14,708 bases of DNA from Chloroflexota bacterium. GTDB lineage: Bacteria; Chloroflexota; Dehalococcoidia; Lucifugimonadales; JACPCL1. Shown here piece after piece: positions 6,125 to 12,119 of the stretch. Made by a program: the position numbers and the translations under genes. Within the stretch, counting starts at the first letter, position 1; each line of letters starts with the position of its first letter. The stretch covers positions 1 to 14,708 of the forward strand of contig JACQUH010000261.1 in the NCBI GenBank assembly GCA_016210375.1, written 5' to 3'. The notes under the pieces were generated by a model. It was given only the letters and a program-made list of their open reading frames with translations, had not been told where the DNA came from and did not search any database.

Positions 6125-7450
6125 ATGGCGAAGTTCAAAGAATACGTTCAGAATCAGGCGATGCTGCTGCCGCCTAGCCTGGAGGAGAAGGTGTCGGAGC
6201 ATCACCTGGGGAGATACATCAGCGGGGTAGTGGATGAACTGGACCTGCGAGGGGTAGAAGGGGGCTATTCGGAGATGGGGTGCCATGCCTACCATCCCCG
6301 CATATTGGTGAAGGTGCTGTTGTACGGCTACCGTGTGGGGATCAGGAGCTCGCGGCGTCTTTAGAAGGAGGCTCGGGAAGATGTCGTGTTCATGTGGTTG
6401 GCGGGGATGAATGAGCCTGACTTCAGGACCATCAGCGATTTCCGCAAAGAGAGGCTGACGGACATCAAGGAGTTGTTCACCCAGGTGCTGGGGGTGTGCC
6501 GTGAGTTGGGGATGGTGCGGTGTGGGAAGGTGAGCAGAGACGGGACCAAGATAGAGGCGAACAGCGGGAGACACAAGGTTATCTACCGCAAGAAGCTGGA
6601 GAAGAGCAAAGCAAGGTACGAAGAGACGGTGGAGCAGATTTTGGAGGAGGCTGCCCGGGTGGATGCGGAAGAGGACCGGCTCTATGGCGACAAAGACGGG
6701 TACTCCCTGGAGCACCCACATAGCGTCCAGGAGATAAAGCAGGCGCTGAAGAAGCTGGAGCGGCAAAAGGGTGAGTTGGCGCGGGAGATGGAGAAGGCAC
6801 AGGCCAAGCTCAGTGCCACTGAGGAGAAGCTGGAGCGCATGGGGGAGGATCGGAACTCCATTGGCAGGACCGACCCCGACGCTACGCTGATGGTGATGAA
6901 GGAAGGGAGCTTGGGGGTAGGGTACAACGTGCAGTTTGCCACCGAAGAGCAGGTCATCGTGGGATTTGGGGTGTACCACAGACCCAAGGACAACCACTTG
7001 CTCCGGCCAATGCTAGAAGAGGTGCAGCGAAACCTGGGCAGGAAGCCGGAGGTGGTGGTGGCCGATAAAGGGTATTGCCGCCAGGACAACTACGCGTATG
7101 TGATGGACAGCGGCATTCGGGCCGCCATCCCACCCCAGACCTACGCCTCCGACCGAGTGGCCAGAGGCAAGGGCACGTACCACAGCTCCAAGAATCTGGT
7201 CTACGAAACACTGAAGACGGCGATGATGGACTTCCTGGAGACGGATGAAGGCAGGGACTTATTGAAGAGGAGAAAACACGACGTTGAACCCACCTTCGGG
7301 GACGGCAAGCACAACATGGGATTCAGGAAGCTCCTCTTACGCGGCACGGGCAAAGCAACAACGGGACTGGGTCTAGTAGCCATTGCCCACAACATCAAGA
7401 AGCTTAGGAGCTGGCTGGGGTCCCCGACAAAGCGGGTAGGTTGGGCATAA
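6125..7450 (+). pseudogene. IS1182-like transposase with one in-frame stop
   Basis: Transposase of the surrounding insertion sequence. The frame is continuous for 441 codons from ATG 6125 to TAA 7448-7450, except for TAG at codon 80 (6362-6364). The peptide RSSRRL precedes the stop and KEAREDVVFMWLAG follows, both in the order seen in intact relatives, so a single CAG or GAG to TAG change explains it. Everything else looks functional: MAKFKEYVQNQAMLLPPS at the N terminus, then catalytic Asp139 (SRDGTKIEANSG), Asp314 (VVADKGY) and Glu388 (EPTFGDGKHNMGFR). A helical, coiled-coil-prone insertion lies between the first two acidic residues (about 155-245). A downstream GTG at 6386 opens a 354-residue frame holding the whole DDE core but lacking the N-terminal part, so that product is probably not active alone. 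Confidence 0.9.
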
Positions 7451-7462
7451 CAAAGCCCAACC
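7439..7462 (+). terminator. Hairpin at the end of the transposase gene
   Basis: GGTTGGGC (7439-7446) pairs with GCCCAACC (7455-7462) across an 8-base loop that includes the transposase stop codon. No T run follows. It may protect or end the transposase transcript. Confidence 0.45.
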
Positions 7463-7525
7463 CCTCTGCCGAAATCAGGTTGCCCTGCGCGGCCACTCCT
7501 GCTTCACCACCCCAAGCTGCCCTGC

Positions 7526-7545
7526 GGCAGTTTTCGGACAGCCTC
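7526..7545 (-). repeat. IS terminal inverted repeat, right
   Basis: Exact reverse complement of 6055-6074. Its inner end also forms a small hairpin, CTGCC-CTGC-GGCAG (7517-7530). Confidence 0.93.
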
Positions 7546-7553
7546 AAATCATA

Positions 7554-7598
7554 GTCCCCCTCTCCGCAACGGAGAGGGGGACTTCAGGGGGAGAGGTC
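7554..7598 (+). repeat. Palindromic repeat family C, copy 3 (best preserved)
   Basis: GTCCCCCTCTCCG (7554-7566) pairs perfectly with CGGAGAGGGGGAC (7570-7582) across CAA, followed by TT and the tail CAGGGGGAGAGGTC (7585-7598). It lies just right of the insertion sequence, between the convergent transposase and ffh genes, and could act as a bidirectional terminator. Confidence 0.75.
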
Positions 7599-7670
7599 AG
7601 ACCACAGTACACAAGTGTTTGGCTGACGGCCATCAGGGGGCGGCGCCAAAGGGAGCCTTGGGATAGTTTC

Positions 7671-9011
7671 TTAGCGCATCATGCGGCTGATGGCCTTGCG
7701 GCCCTGGGGTGTGGAGATCTGCTTCATCAGTTTCTGGGACTGCTTGAACTGGTTAAGGAGCTGGTTGACCTCGGTGGTGGCCACGCCGCTGCCCAGGGCG
7801 ATGCGCCGCCGCCGGCTGCCGTTCAGCATATCGGGGTTGCGCCGTTCCTGAGGCGTCATGGAGAGGATGATCGCCTCTATGCGCTTCAGGTGGCGCTCGT
7901 CGGTGGCCTCCTCCGGCAGGCGTTTGCTTAGGGCGGAGAGGCCAGGCACCATGCCCAGGAGGTTGCTTATGGGACCCATGCGCTGGAGCTGCCGTAACTG
8001 TCCCAGGAAGTCCTCCAGGTTATAGGTAGCACGGCGCATCTTCCTCTGCAGCTCTTTGGCCTGCTTCTCGTCAACCTCCTGCTGGGCCAGCTCCACCAGG
8101 GTCTGGACATCGCCCATGCCCAGGATGCGGGAGGCATTGCGGTCCGGGTAGAAGGGGTCCAGGGCGTCGGGGCGCTCGCCGGCGCCGATGACCTTGACGG
8201 GCACGCCAGTGACGGAGGCGATGGAGAGGGCGGCGCCGCCCCGGGCATCGCCGTCCAGCTTGGAGAGCACCAGGCCGCTGAGGCCGATGCGCCCGTGGAA
8301 GTCCCCGGCGGCGCGGACGGCATCCTGGCCGGTCATGGCATCCACCACCAGGAGGGTCTCCGCAGGAGACGTCGCAGCCTTGACCTCCTCAAGCTCCTTC
8401 ATCAGCTCATCGTCAATGTGGAGGCGGCCGCCGGTGTCCAGGATCACCCAGGTGACGCCCAGGGAGCGCCCGTGCTCCACGCCATTGCGGGCGACCACCA
8501 CCGCGGAGTTGCCCTCGGGAGGTTCGCTGAAGACGGGGATGTCAAGCTGCTTGCCCAGGGAGACGAGCTGCTGGATAGCGGCGGGGCGGCGCAGGTCTGC
8601 GGCGACGAGGAGGCTGCGGTGGCCCTGCTTGCGCAGGTGGAGGGCCAGCTTGGCGGCGGTGGTGGTCTTGCCGGAGCCTTGCAGGCCGACAAGCAGCAGG
8701 ATTGAGGGGGCGCGCGGCGATGGGTGCAGGCCCTGGGCCTGGGTGGAGCCGCCCAGAACGGCGGTCAGTTCTTCGTAGACGATCTTAACGACCTGCTGGC
8801 CGGGGCTGAGGCTCTGGAGTACCTGTCCGACCAGCGCGCGCTCCCGCACCCTGGCGATGAGGTCACGGGCGACGCGGAAGTTGACGTCAGCCTCCAGGAG
8901 GGCGATGCGGACCTCCCGCAGGGCGTCGTCCACGTCCTTCTCGGTGAGGCGCCCACGGGAGCCGAGGCGCTGGAAGACGGCGGTGAGCTTGTCGGTGAGG
9001 GCATCAAACAT
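7671..9011 (-). CDS. ffh: Signal recognition particle GTPase Ffh (SRP54)
   Basis: Ffh with 4.5S RNA recognises signal sequences on nascent chains and delivers ribosomes to FtsY at the membrane. The 446-residue product has an N domain (1-90, containing DVDDALREVRIALLEADVN), then the G domain with G1 GLQGSGKT (109-116), DLRRPAAIQQL (139-149), a G3 motif at 192-196, SKLDGDARGG (250-259) and the closing RILGMGDV. The M domain (about 305-446) carries RMGPISNLLGMVPGL and the RNA-binding MTPQERRNPDMLNGSRRRRIALGSG. The G3 motif reads DTGGR where the family normally has DTAGR. The C terminus stops soon after the last M-domain helix, without a long Met-rich tail. No Shine-Dalgarno sequence precedes the ATG; an extended -10 lies 6 bases upstream, so the transcript may be leaderless. 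Confidence 0.96.
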   Translation of the reverse strand: MFDALTDKLTAVFQRLGSRGRLTEKDVDDALREVRIALLEADVNFRVARDLIARVRERALVGQVLQSLSPGQQVVKIVYEELTAVLGGSTQAQGLHPSPRAPSILLLVGLQGSGKTTTAAKLALHLRKQGHRSLLVAADLRRPAAIQQLVSLGKQLDIPVFSEPPEGNSAVVVARNGVEHGRSLGVTWVILDTGGRLHIDDELMKELEEVKAATSPAETLLVVDAMTGQDAVRAAGDFHGRIGLSGLVLSKLDGDARGGAALSIASVTGVPVKVIGAGERPDALDPFYPDRNASRILGMGDVQTLVELAQQEVDEKQAKELQRKMRRATYNLEDFLGQLRQLQRMGPISNLLGMVPGLSALSKRLPEEATDERHLKRIEAIILSMTPQERRNPDMLNGSRRRRIALGSGVATTEVNQLLNQFKQSQKLMKQISTPQGRKAISRMMR

Positions 9012-9017
9012 GGAGAT

Positions 9018-9026
9018 ATTCTAGCA
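9018..9026 (-). promoter_or_regulatory. Extended -10 promoter of ffh, possibly leaderless
   Basis: Read on the - strand this is TGCTAGAAT, a TGn-extended -10 element. Six bases (ATCTCC) separate it from the ffh ATG, so the usual start distance would place the transcript 5' end at or within 1-2 bases of the start codon. The amidohydrolase gene has the same arrangement (10009-10017). No convincing -35 box is visible. Confidence 0.45.
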
Positions 9027-9057
9027 TAGAGCATAGAGCGGAGAGCAGAGAGCATAC
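9023..9057. repeat. Heptamer tandem repeat upstream of ffh
   Basis: Five consecutive 7-base units: AGCATAG, AGCATAG, AGCGGAG, AGCAGAG, AGCATAC. The first unit overlaps the TG of the proposed extended -10 of ffh. The rest fill the short gap between ffh and the upstream methyltransferase gene. Confidence 0.8.
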
Positions 9058-9100
9058 GGGCATGGGGAGTGCAGCATAGCGCCGCTTCGCTGGCGCTGGC

Positions 9101-9877
9101 TTAGGCCAGCTTTCGCGCCTCCACGACGCAGTGCAACGGTATCTCCTGTATCCAGGCCCCTTCGTTATCCTGCTGGATGAACTCCTCGGTGGGATTGTTC
9201 TCCTCAAAGGCTGTCACCGCCAGGCCCGCTTCCCTGAGGCAGCGGATGTACCAGGACAGGGGCCGGTGGTAGCTGACGGTGCGTACGAACTGGTTGGGGA
9301 CTACCCGCCAGTGGTTCATAATCTCGTAGTGCTGGCGGTACTTGGCTATCTTCCGCCACACCGTAGTGGTGCGGCCCACCTTCTCCACCACCCAGGCGGC
9401 GGTATCGTTGCCCTCAAAGCAGGGGTGTTGGGTGCAGAAGACGAAGCGGCCCTTCGCCGTCATCACGCGCGCTGCCTCTATGAATGCCTTCTGTACGGTG
9501 TCGTCCGTCATGTCTAGCACGCCCATGTTGCAGACCACCAGGTCAAAGCTCTCCTCCTGGAAGAGGCCCAGGTCCCCGGCGTCGGCCACGTGGTAGGAAA
9601 CGCCCAGGGGGGCACGGGCCTCCCGTTGCCGGGCCCGCGCCACCAGGGTAGGAGCGAGGTCCACGCCAGTCACCTGCGCCCCCCGGCGGGCGAGCTGCCG
9701 CGCCAAGGCACCGTTACCGCAGGCCAGGTCCAGCACACGCTGGCCGCGCACCTCGCCAAGGACTGCTAGCAGCGCAGGGTAAAGCAACCCCCGGTGCCAC
9801 AGGTCGCCATCCTCCCCCTGTCGCCCGTCAAAAAAGTCGGCAAACTCTTCCCAGCTCAGAGGACTTGCTTGCGCCAT
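9101..9877 (-). CDS. Class I SAM-dependent methyltransferase
   Basis: A 258-residue methyltransferase of unknown substrate. The SAM-binding Rossmann signature is clear: VLDLACGNGALARQLARRG (48-66, motif I), GVDLAP (71-76, the acidic residue after strand 2), then an ADAGDLGLF segment (motif II region) and FDLVVCNMGVLDM (motif III/IV region). The C-terminal half (WRVVPNQFVRTVSYHRPLSWYIRCLREAGL) fits small-molecule methyltransferases of the Methyltransf_11/25 type. ATG 9877 is chosen because AAGGAG lies 7 bases upstream on the - strand; an in-frame start 18 bases further out has no such support. It lies upstream of ffh in the same direction, 89 bases away, but ffh appears to have its own promoter. 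Divergent from the amidohydrolase gene. Confidence 0.88.
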   Translation of the reverse strand: MAQASPLSWEEFADFFDGRQGEDGDLWHRGLLYPALLAVLGEVRGQRVLDLACGNGALARQLARRGAQVTGVDLAPTLVARARQREARAPLGVSYHVADAGDLGLFQEESFDLVVCNMGVLDMTDDTVQKAFIEAARVMTAKGRFVFCTQHPCFEGNDTAAWVVEKVGRTTTVWRKIAKYRQHYEIMNHWRVVPNQFVRTVSYHRPLSWYIRCLREAGLAVTAFEENNPTEEFIQQDNEGAWIQEIPLHCVVEARKLA

Positions 9878-9903
9878 TCGCGCTCCTTTTCGCACAGAAA
9901 CCC

Positions 9904-9912
9904 ATCATACCA
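9904..9912 (-). promoter_or_regulatory. Extended -10 promoter of the methyltransferase gene
   Basis: On the - strand this reads TGGTATGAT, an extended -10. A transcript would begin near 9896-9898, leaving about 20 bases of leader that contain the AAGGAG ribosome site (9883-9888). No good -35 box is visible. Confidence 0.4.
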
Positions 9913-9958
9913 CCCGTGTCTAGCCAACTTCAGTGCGGTGCTTTGTGCTTTGGGTGTA

Positions 9959-9987
9959 CCGCACCCTGAAGGGTGCGGCATCATGCC
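9959..9987 (-). repeat. Palindromic repeat family B, copy 2
   Basis: CCGCACCC (9959-9966), loop TGAA, GGGTGCGG (9971-9978), overlapping GGCATCATGCC (9977-9987). On the - strand the order matches copy 1 at 4170-4198. The stem pair that is G-C in one copy is C-G in the other. It lies between the two divergent promoters and reaches to 22 bases before the amidohydrolase -10 element. Confidence 0.72.
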
Positions 9988-10008
9988 GCAAGCAAACAGG
10001 ACCCTCAG

Positions 10009-10017
10009 TGCTACAAT
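10009..10017 (+). promoter_or_regulatory. Extended -10 promoter of the amidohydrolase gene, possibly leaderless
   Basis: TGCTACAAT is followed by exactly 6 bases (GGCGGC) and the ATG at 10024. The spacing equals that at ffh. With no Shine-Dalgarno sequence, a transcript starting at the ATG is the simplest reading. Confidence 0.5.
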
Positions 10018-10023
10018 GGCGGC

Positions 10024-11586
10024 ATGATTGGATTTCCCACCATCTTGTTCCGAGGGGCGCATCTCCTGGGACGGTGGGGCGATCAAGCCGTCCTGGTGCG
10101 TGATGGCGTGGTCGCCTGGGTAGGCCGCGACGCCGACCTGCCCACTGCGAAAGCCGACCGCACCGTGGACTGTGGCGGCGCGACACTGCTGCCCGGCCTG
10201 CATGATGCTCACATCCACCTGCTGGCCTATGCGGCCAGCCTGCGGGACGCGGCGTGCGGCCCCTCCTCGGCGAAAACCATCGGCGACATCGGGCGGCTCA
10301 TAGCAGAGCGCTCCGCCCGCACACCGCCAGGCCGTTGGGTGCGCGGTCGCGGCTACGACGAGTTCTCCCTGGCCGAGGGCCGCCGCCCGGACAGGCGCGA
10401 CCTGGACGCCGCCGCGCCCGGCCATCCCGTGCGCCTGGACCACCGCTCTGGCCATGCCACGGTCCTGAATAGCCTGGCCCTGGCCCGCGTGGGTATTGGC
10501 CCGGACACGCCGGACCCGGTGGAGGGCGTCATTGAACGGGACGCCTTCGGTGAGCCCACGGGCGTGCTCTACGAGATGGGCGGCTGGGTAAGCCAGCGCG
10601 CGGGCGACGACCACACCCCGCAGGAGCAGCGGGACGCTATTGCCGAGGCGAGCGCGAACCTTTTGGGTTGGGGCATTACATCTATCACGGACGCCACCCC
10701 GGAGAACGACCCCGCTCGGCGGGAGGCGCTGCGCCAGTACCAGGCTGAGGGCCTGCTGAAGCAGCGGGTTACGTTCATGCCGGGCATCCACCATCTGGAG
10801 GCTTTCGCGGCCCAGGGGATGACGTGCGGCAGCGGCGACGCTACACTGCGCCTGGGCCACGCCAAGGTCATGGCCACGCTGACCACCGGCGGGCTGCACC
10901 CCTCGGAGCCGGAGCTGCGGGATCTCGTCGCCGCGGCCCATCGCCTGGGGTTTCCTGTAGCCGTGCACGCCGTGGAGGAGGAGGCGATACTGGCTGTGTT
11001 GGCCGTGGTGCAAGAGGGCCAAACCCAGGACTTAAGTCCTGGGTTTGGGGACTTACGCTCTAGGTTTGGACTCTCCGATCGCCTGGAGCACTGCTCCGAG
11101 GCCACGTCGGCCGTCCTGTCAGCCCTGAAAGCCGCAGGCGTCGCCGTGTGCGCGAACCCGACGTTCCTGTACGAGAGCGGCGCGCGCTACCGGGCGACCG
11201 TGCCGCCGGAGACGCTGCCCTGGCTGTACCCGCTGCGCTCCCTGCTGGATGCGGGCGTCCCGCTCCTTGCCGGCTCCGACGCGCCCGTTGCATCGCCAAA
11301 CCCCTGGCAAGGCATGTACGCCGCGCTGACGCGGCGCGACGCCGGCGGGCAGGCGCTGCACCCGGAGCAGGGCGTGTCTCTGGAGCAGGCGCTGGGGATG
11401 TATGCGGACATGCGGACATACGGACATACGGGCATACGGGCAGGGGACATGGCGGGCATTCCGGCAGGGGACGTGGCAGACCTGGCGTTGTTGGACAGGG
11501 ACGTGGCGCAGGCAGAGGCGGAGGCGTTGCTGTCGGTGCGAGCGCGGGTGGTGCTGGTGGGTGGGGAGGTGGCGTGGGAGGGATGA
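10024..11586 (+). CDS. YtcJ-type metal-dependent amidohydrolase
   Basis: A 520-residue member of the amidohydrolase superfamily that would hydrolyse an amide or imide; the substrate cannot be told. Features: an N-terminal composite beta-sandwich half (1-55), LLPGLHDAHIHL with metal ligands His63 and His65, the YtcJ-like RWVRGRGYDE (105-113) and DHRSGHATVLNS (139-150), His315 (AVHAVEEEA), RLEH with His356, and GSDAPV with Asp419. AGDVADLALLDRD and a final beta segment close the fold. Lys281 (GHAKVM) could be the carbamylated lysine. Two regions look recently altered. A 30-base palindrome plus a 21-base duplication encode about residues 332-349, and an octamer tandem repeat encodes about 460-474, where relatives have an alanine-rich helix. 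The start at 10024 was chosen over an upstream in-frame ATG (9973) because the latter lies within a repeat and before the promoter element. Confidence 0.88.
   Translation: MIGFPTILFRGAHLLGRWGDQAVLVRDGVVAWVGRDADLPTAKADRTVDCGGATLLPGLHDAHIHLLAYAASLRDAACGPSSAKTIGDIGRLIAERSARTPPGRWVRGRGYDEFSLAEGRRPDRRDLDAAAPGHPVRLDHRSGHATVLNSLALARVGIGPDTPDPVEGVIERDAFGEPTGVLYEMGGWVSQRAGDDHTPQEQRDAIAEASANLLGWGITSITDATPENDPARREALRQYQAEGLLKQRVTFMPGIHHLEAFAAQGMTCGSGDATLRLGHAKVMATLTTGGLHPSEPELRDLVAAAHRLGFPVAVHAVEEEAILAVLAVVQEGQTQDLSPGFGDLRSRFGLSDRLEHCSEATSAVLSALKAAGVAVCANPTFLYESGARYRATVPPETLPWLYPLRSLLDAGVPLLAGSDAPVASPNPWQGMYAALTRRDAGGQALHPEQGVSLEQALGMYADMRTYGHTGIRAGDMAGIPAGDVADLALLDRDVAQAEAEALLSVRARVVLVGGEVAWEG
11019..11048 (+). 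repeat. 30-base perfect palindrome inside the amidohydrolase gene
   Basis: Fifteen-base half sites, left half CCAAACCCAGGACTT, with no loop. It encodes part of an EGQTQDLSPGFG stretch between the His315 and His356 metal-ligand segments, where the protein probably forms a loop. No other copy is present in this window. Confidence 0.85.
11028..11069 (+). repeat. 21-base in-frame tandem duplication inside the amidohydrolase gene
   Basis: Units 11028-11048 and 11049-11069 match at 17 of 21 positions and encode DLSPGFG followed by DLRSRFG. The first unit overlaps the right part of the palindrome, so the two features are probably linked in origin. Confidence 0.7.
11404..11443 (+). repeat. Octamer tandem repeat near the 3' end of the amidohydrolase gene
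   Basis: Five 8-base units: GCGGACAT twice, ACGGACAT, ACGGGCAT, ACGGGCAG. They are followed by a second-level repeat, GGCAGGGGAC(A/G)TGGC, occurring twice between 11439 and 11477. The unit length is not a multiple of 3, so loss or gain of one unit would shift the frame. Confidence 0.85.
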
Positions 11587-11685
11587 GGTGATCAGTGGAT
11601 TGCCACCACCGCTCAGGCCTACGGCCTGACTCTAGTCAGCCGCGACGCCCACTTCCAACGTGTGCAGGATCTGAGGGTGTATTAG
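11587..11685 (+). pseudogene. C-terminal remnant of a VapC-like PIN-domain toxin
   Basis: The 32 codons after the amidohydrolase stop, in the same frame, read GDQWIATTAQAYGL, then TLVSRDAHFQRV and QDLRVY, ending in TAG at 11683-11685. This matches the C-terminal end of VapC-type PIN ribonucleases, where a D-x-W-I-A-x-T-A segment is followed by LVTRDxHF and a closing beta strand. No start codon or N-terminal PIN part (first acidic residues) is present, and there is no antitoxin gene. The rest appears to have been deleted or replaced, leaving the tail abutting the amidohydrolase gene. Confidence 0.72.
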
Positions 11686-12119
11686 GAGCCAGATTCCCAG
11701 TTAACTCGTCCTGTTTGATTGTCAAACCAAAGGAATTTGAAGTTGGCTTGGACTTGAAGCCACTTGGTTTTGCTTGCCAGTGAGCGGTAGACTGGTCGGT
11801 TCGGAAGCGCGACAGCGACTTTTGTCGTGGAAGATTCGTTTTTCCAGGCTACTACGTCAAAGATAGCATCCTTAAAATAGTGAGTCGCCTGCGTTTGGGG
11901 ATTAGTCTTTTCAGTCCCTTTAGGATAACCTTTTACAGTTATCCACAGTTCTTGCTCATTCTTTCTGGCCACAATGTCTTTGCCTTGCTTGTGGCCTTTA
12001 TTTTGAACGAGTATCTGATACCCCTGAGATTGCAGGTACGACGCAATCGCATCGTTCACTTCGTCTTCAGGAATCGGCCCCTTTCGAAGGAATTCTTCGT
12101 ATCGATGCTGGTCGATCAT
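11682..12119 (-). CDS. PD-(D/E)xK nuclease-like protein, possibly catalytically altered
   Basis: A 145-residue protein resembling small restriction-endonuclease-fold proteins. The core GKDIVARKNEQELWITVKGYP contains Asp48 and Lys63, and is followed by TNPQTQATHYFKDAIFDVVAW and a VAVALPNRPVYRSLA strand, in the order I recall for this group. In the usual pattern the residue two before the lysine is Glu (IEVKG); here it is Thr61, so the active site may be dead or rearranged. Its DNA is much richer in A+T than its neighbours (24 G+C in the 60 bases 11701-11760), a sign of acquisition. Its ATG overlaps the polyprenyl synthase stop by one base (TAATG), so it would be translated by coupling. Its stop overlaps the PIN remnant stop on the other strand. 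A real gene is likely; the function is uncertain. Confidence 0.72.
   Translation of the reverse strand: MIDQHRYEEFLRKGPIPEDEVNDAIASYLQSQGYQILVQNKGHKQGKDIVARKNEQELWITVKGYPKGTEKTNPQTQATHYFKDAIFDVVAWKNESSTTKVAVALPNRPVYRSLASKTKWLQVQANFKFLWFDNQTGRVNWESGS

Larger units (their letters stand above)
6055..7545 (+). mobile_element. IS1182-like insertion sequence, complete ends, inactive transposase
   Basis: The element is 1491 bases, bounded by perfect 20-base terminal inverted repeats. Inside is one DDE transposase frame with its own ribosome site (AAGGAGGG, 6112-6119). The protein resembles IS1182-family transposases: an N-terminal DUF772-like part, then a DDE domain interrupted by a coiled-coil insertion. 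One nonsense codon breaks the frame. No target-site duplication is evident in the flanks (CCCTGTG on the left, AAATCAT on the right). The element separates truB from ffh and lies within family C palindromic repeat sequence. Confidence 0.88.

Noticed and set aside
6362..6364. TAG as a sense codon (recoding or pyrrolysine)
   Set aside because: TAG terminates nusA, ylxR and infB in this window, and only the transposase has an internal one; a nonsense mutation is simpler.
6386..7450. Separate functional transposase gene starting at GTG 6386
   Set aside because: No ribosome site precedes it, and the N-terminal part of the family lies in the same frame before the TAG, so it is the remainder of one broken gene.
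6048..7552. Target-site duplication flanking the insertion sequence
   Set aside because: The flanks CCCTGTG and AAATCAT share no direct repeat adjacent to the terminal inverted repeats.
9095..9110. GCTGGC-TTAG-GCCAGC hairpin at the end of the methyltransferase gene as a terminator
   Set aside because: The stem is only 6 bases and no T run follows on the - strand; it may simply be coding sequence around the stop codon.
3820..10023. tRNA or other structured RNA genes in the gaps
   Set aside because: No cloverleaf, CCA end or known riboswitch pattern was seen; the structure present is explained by simple palindromes.
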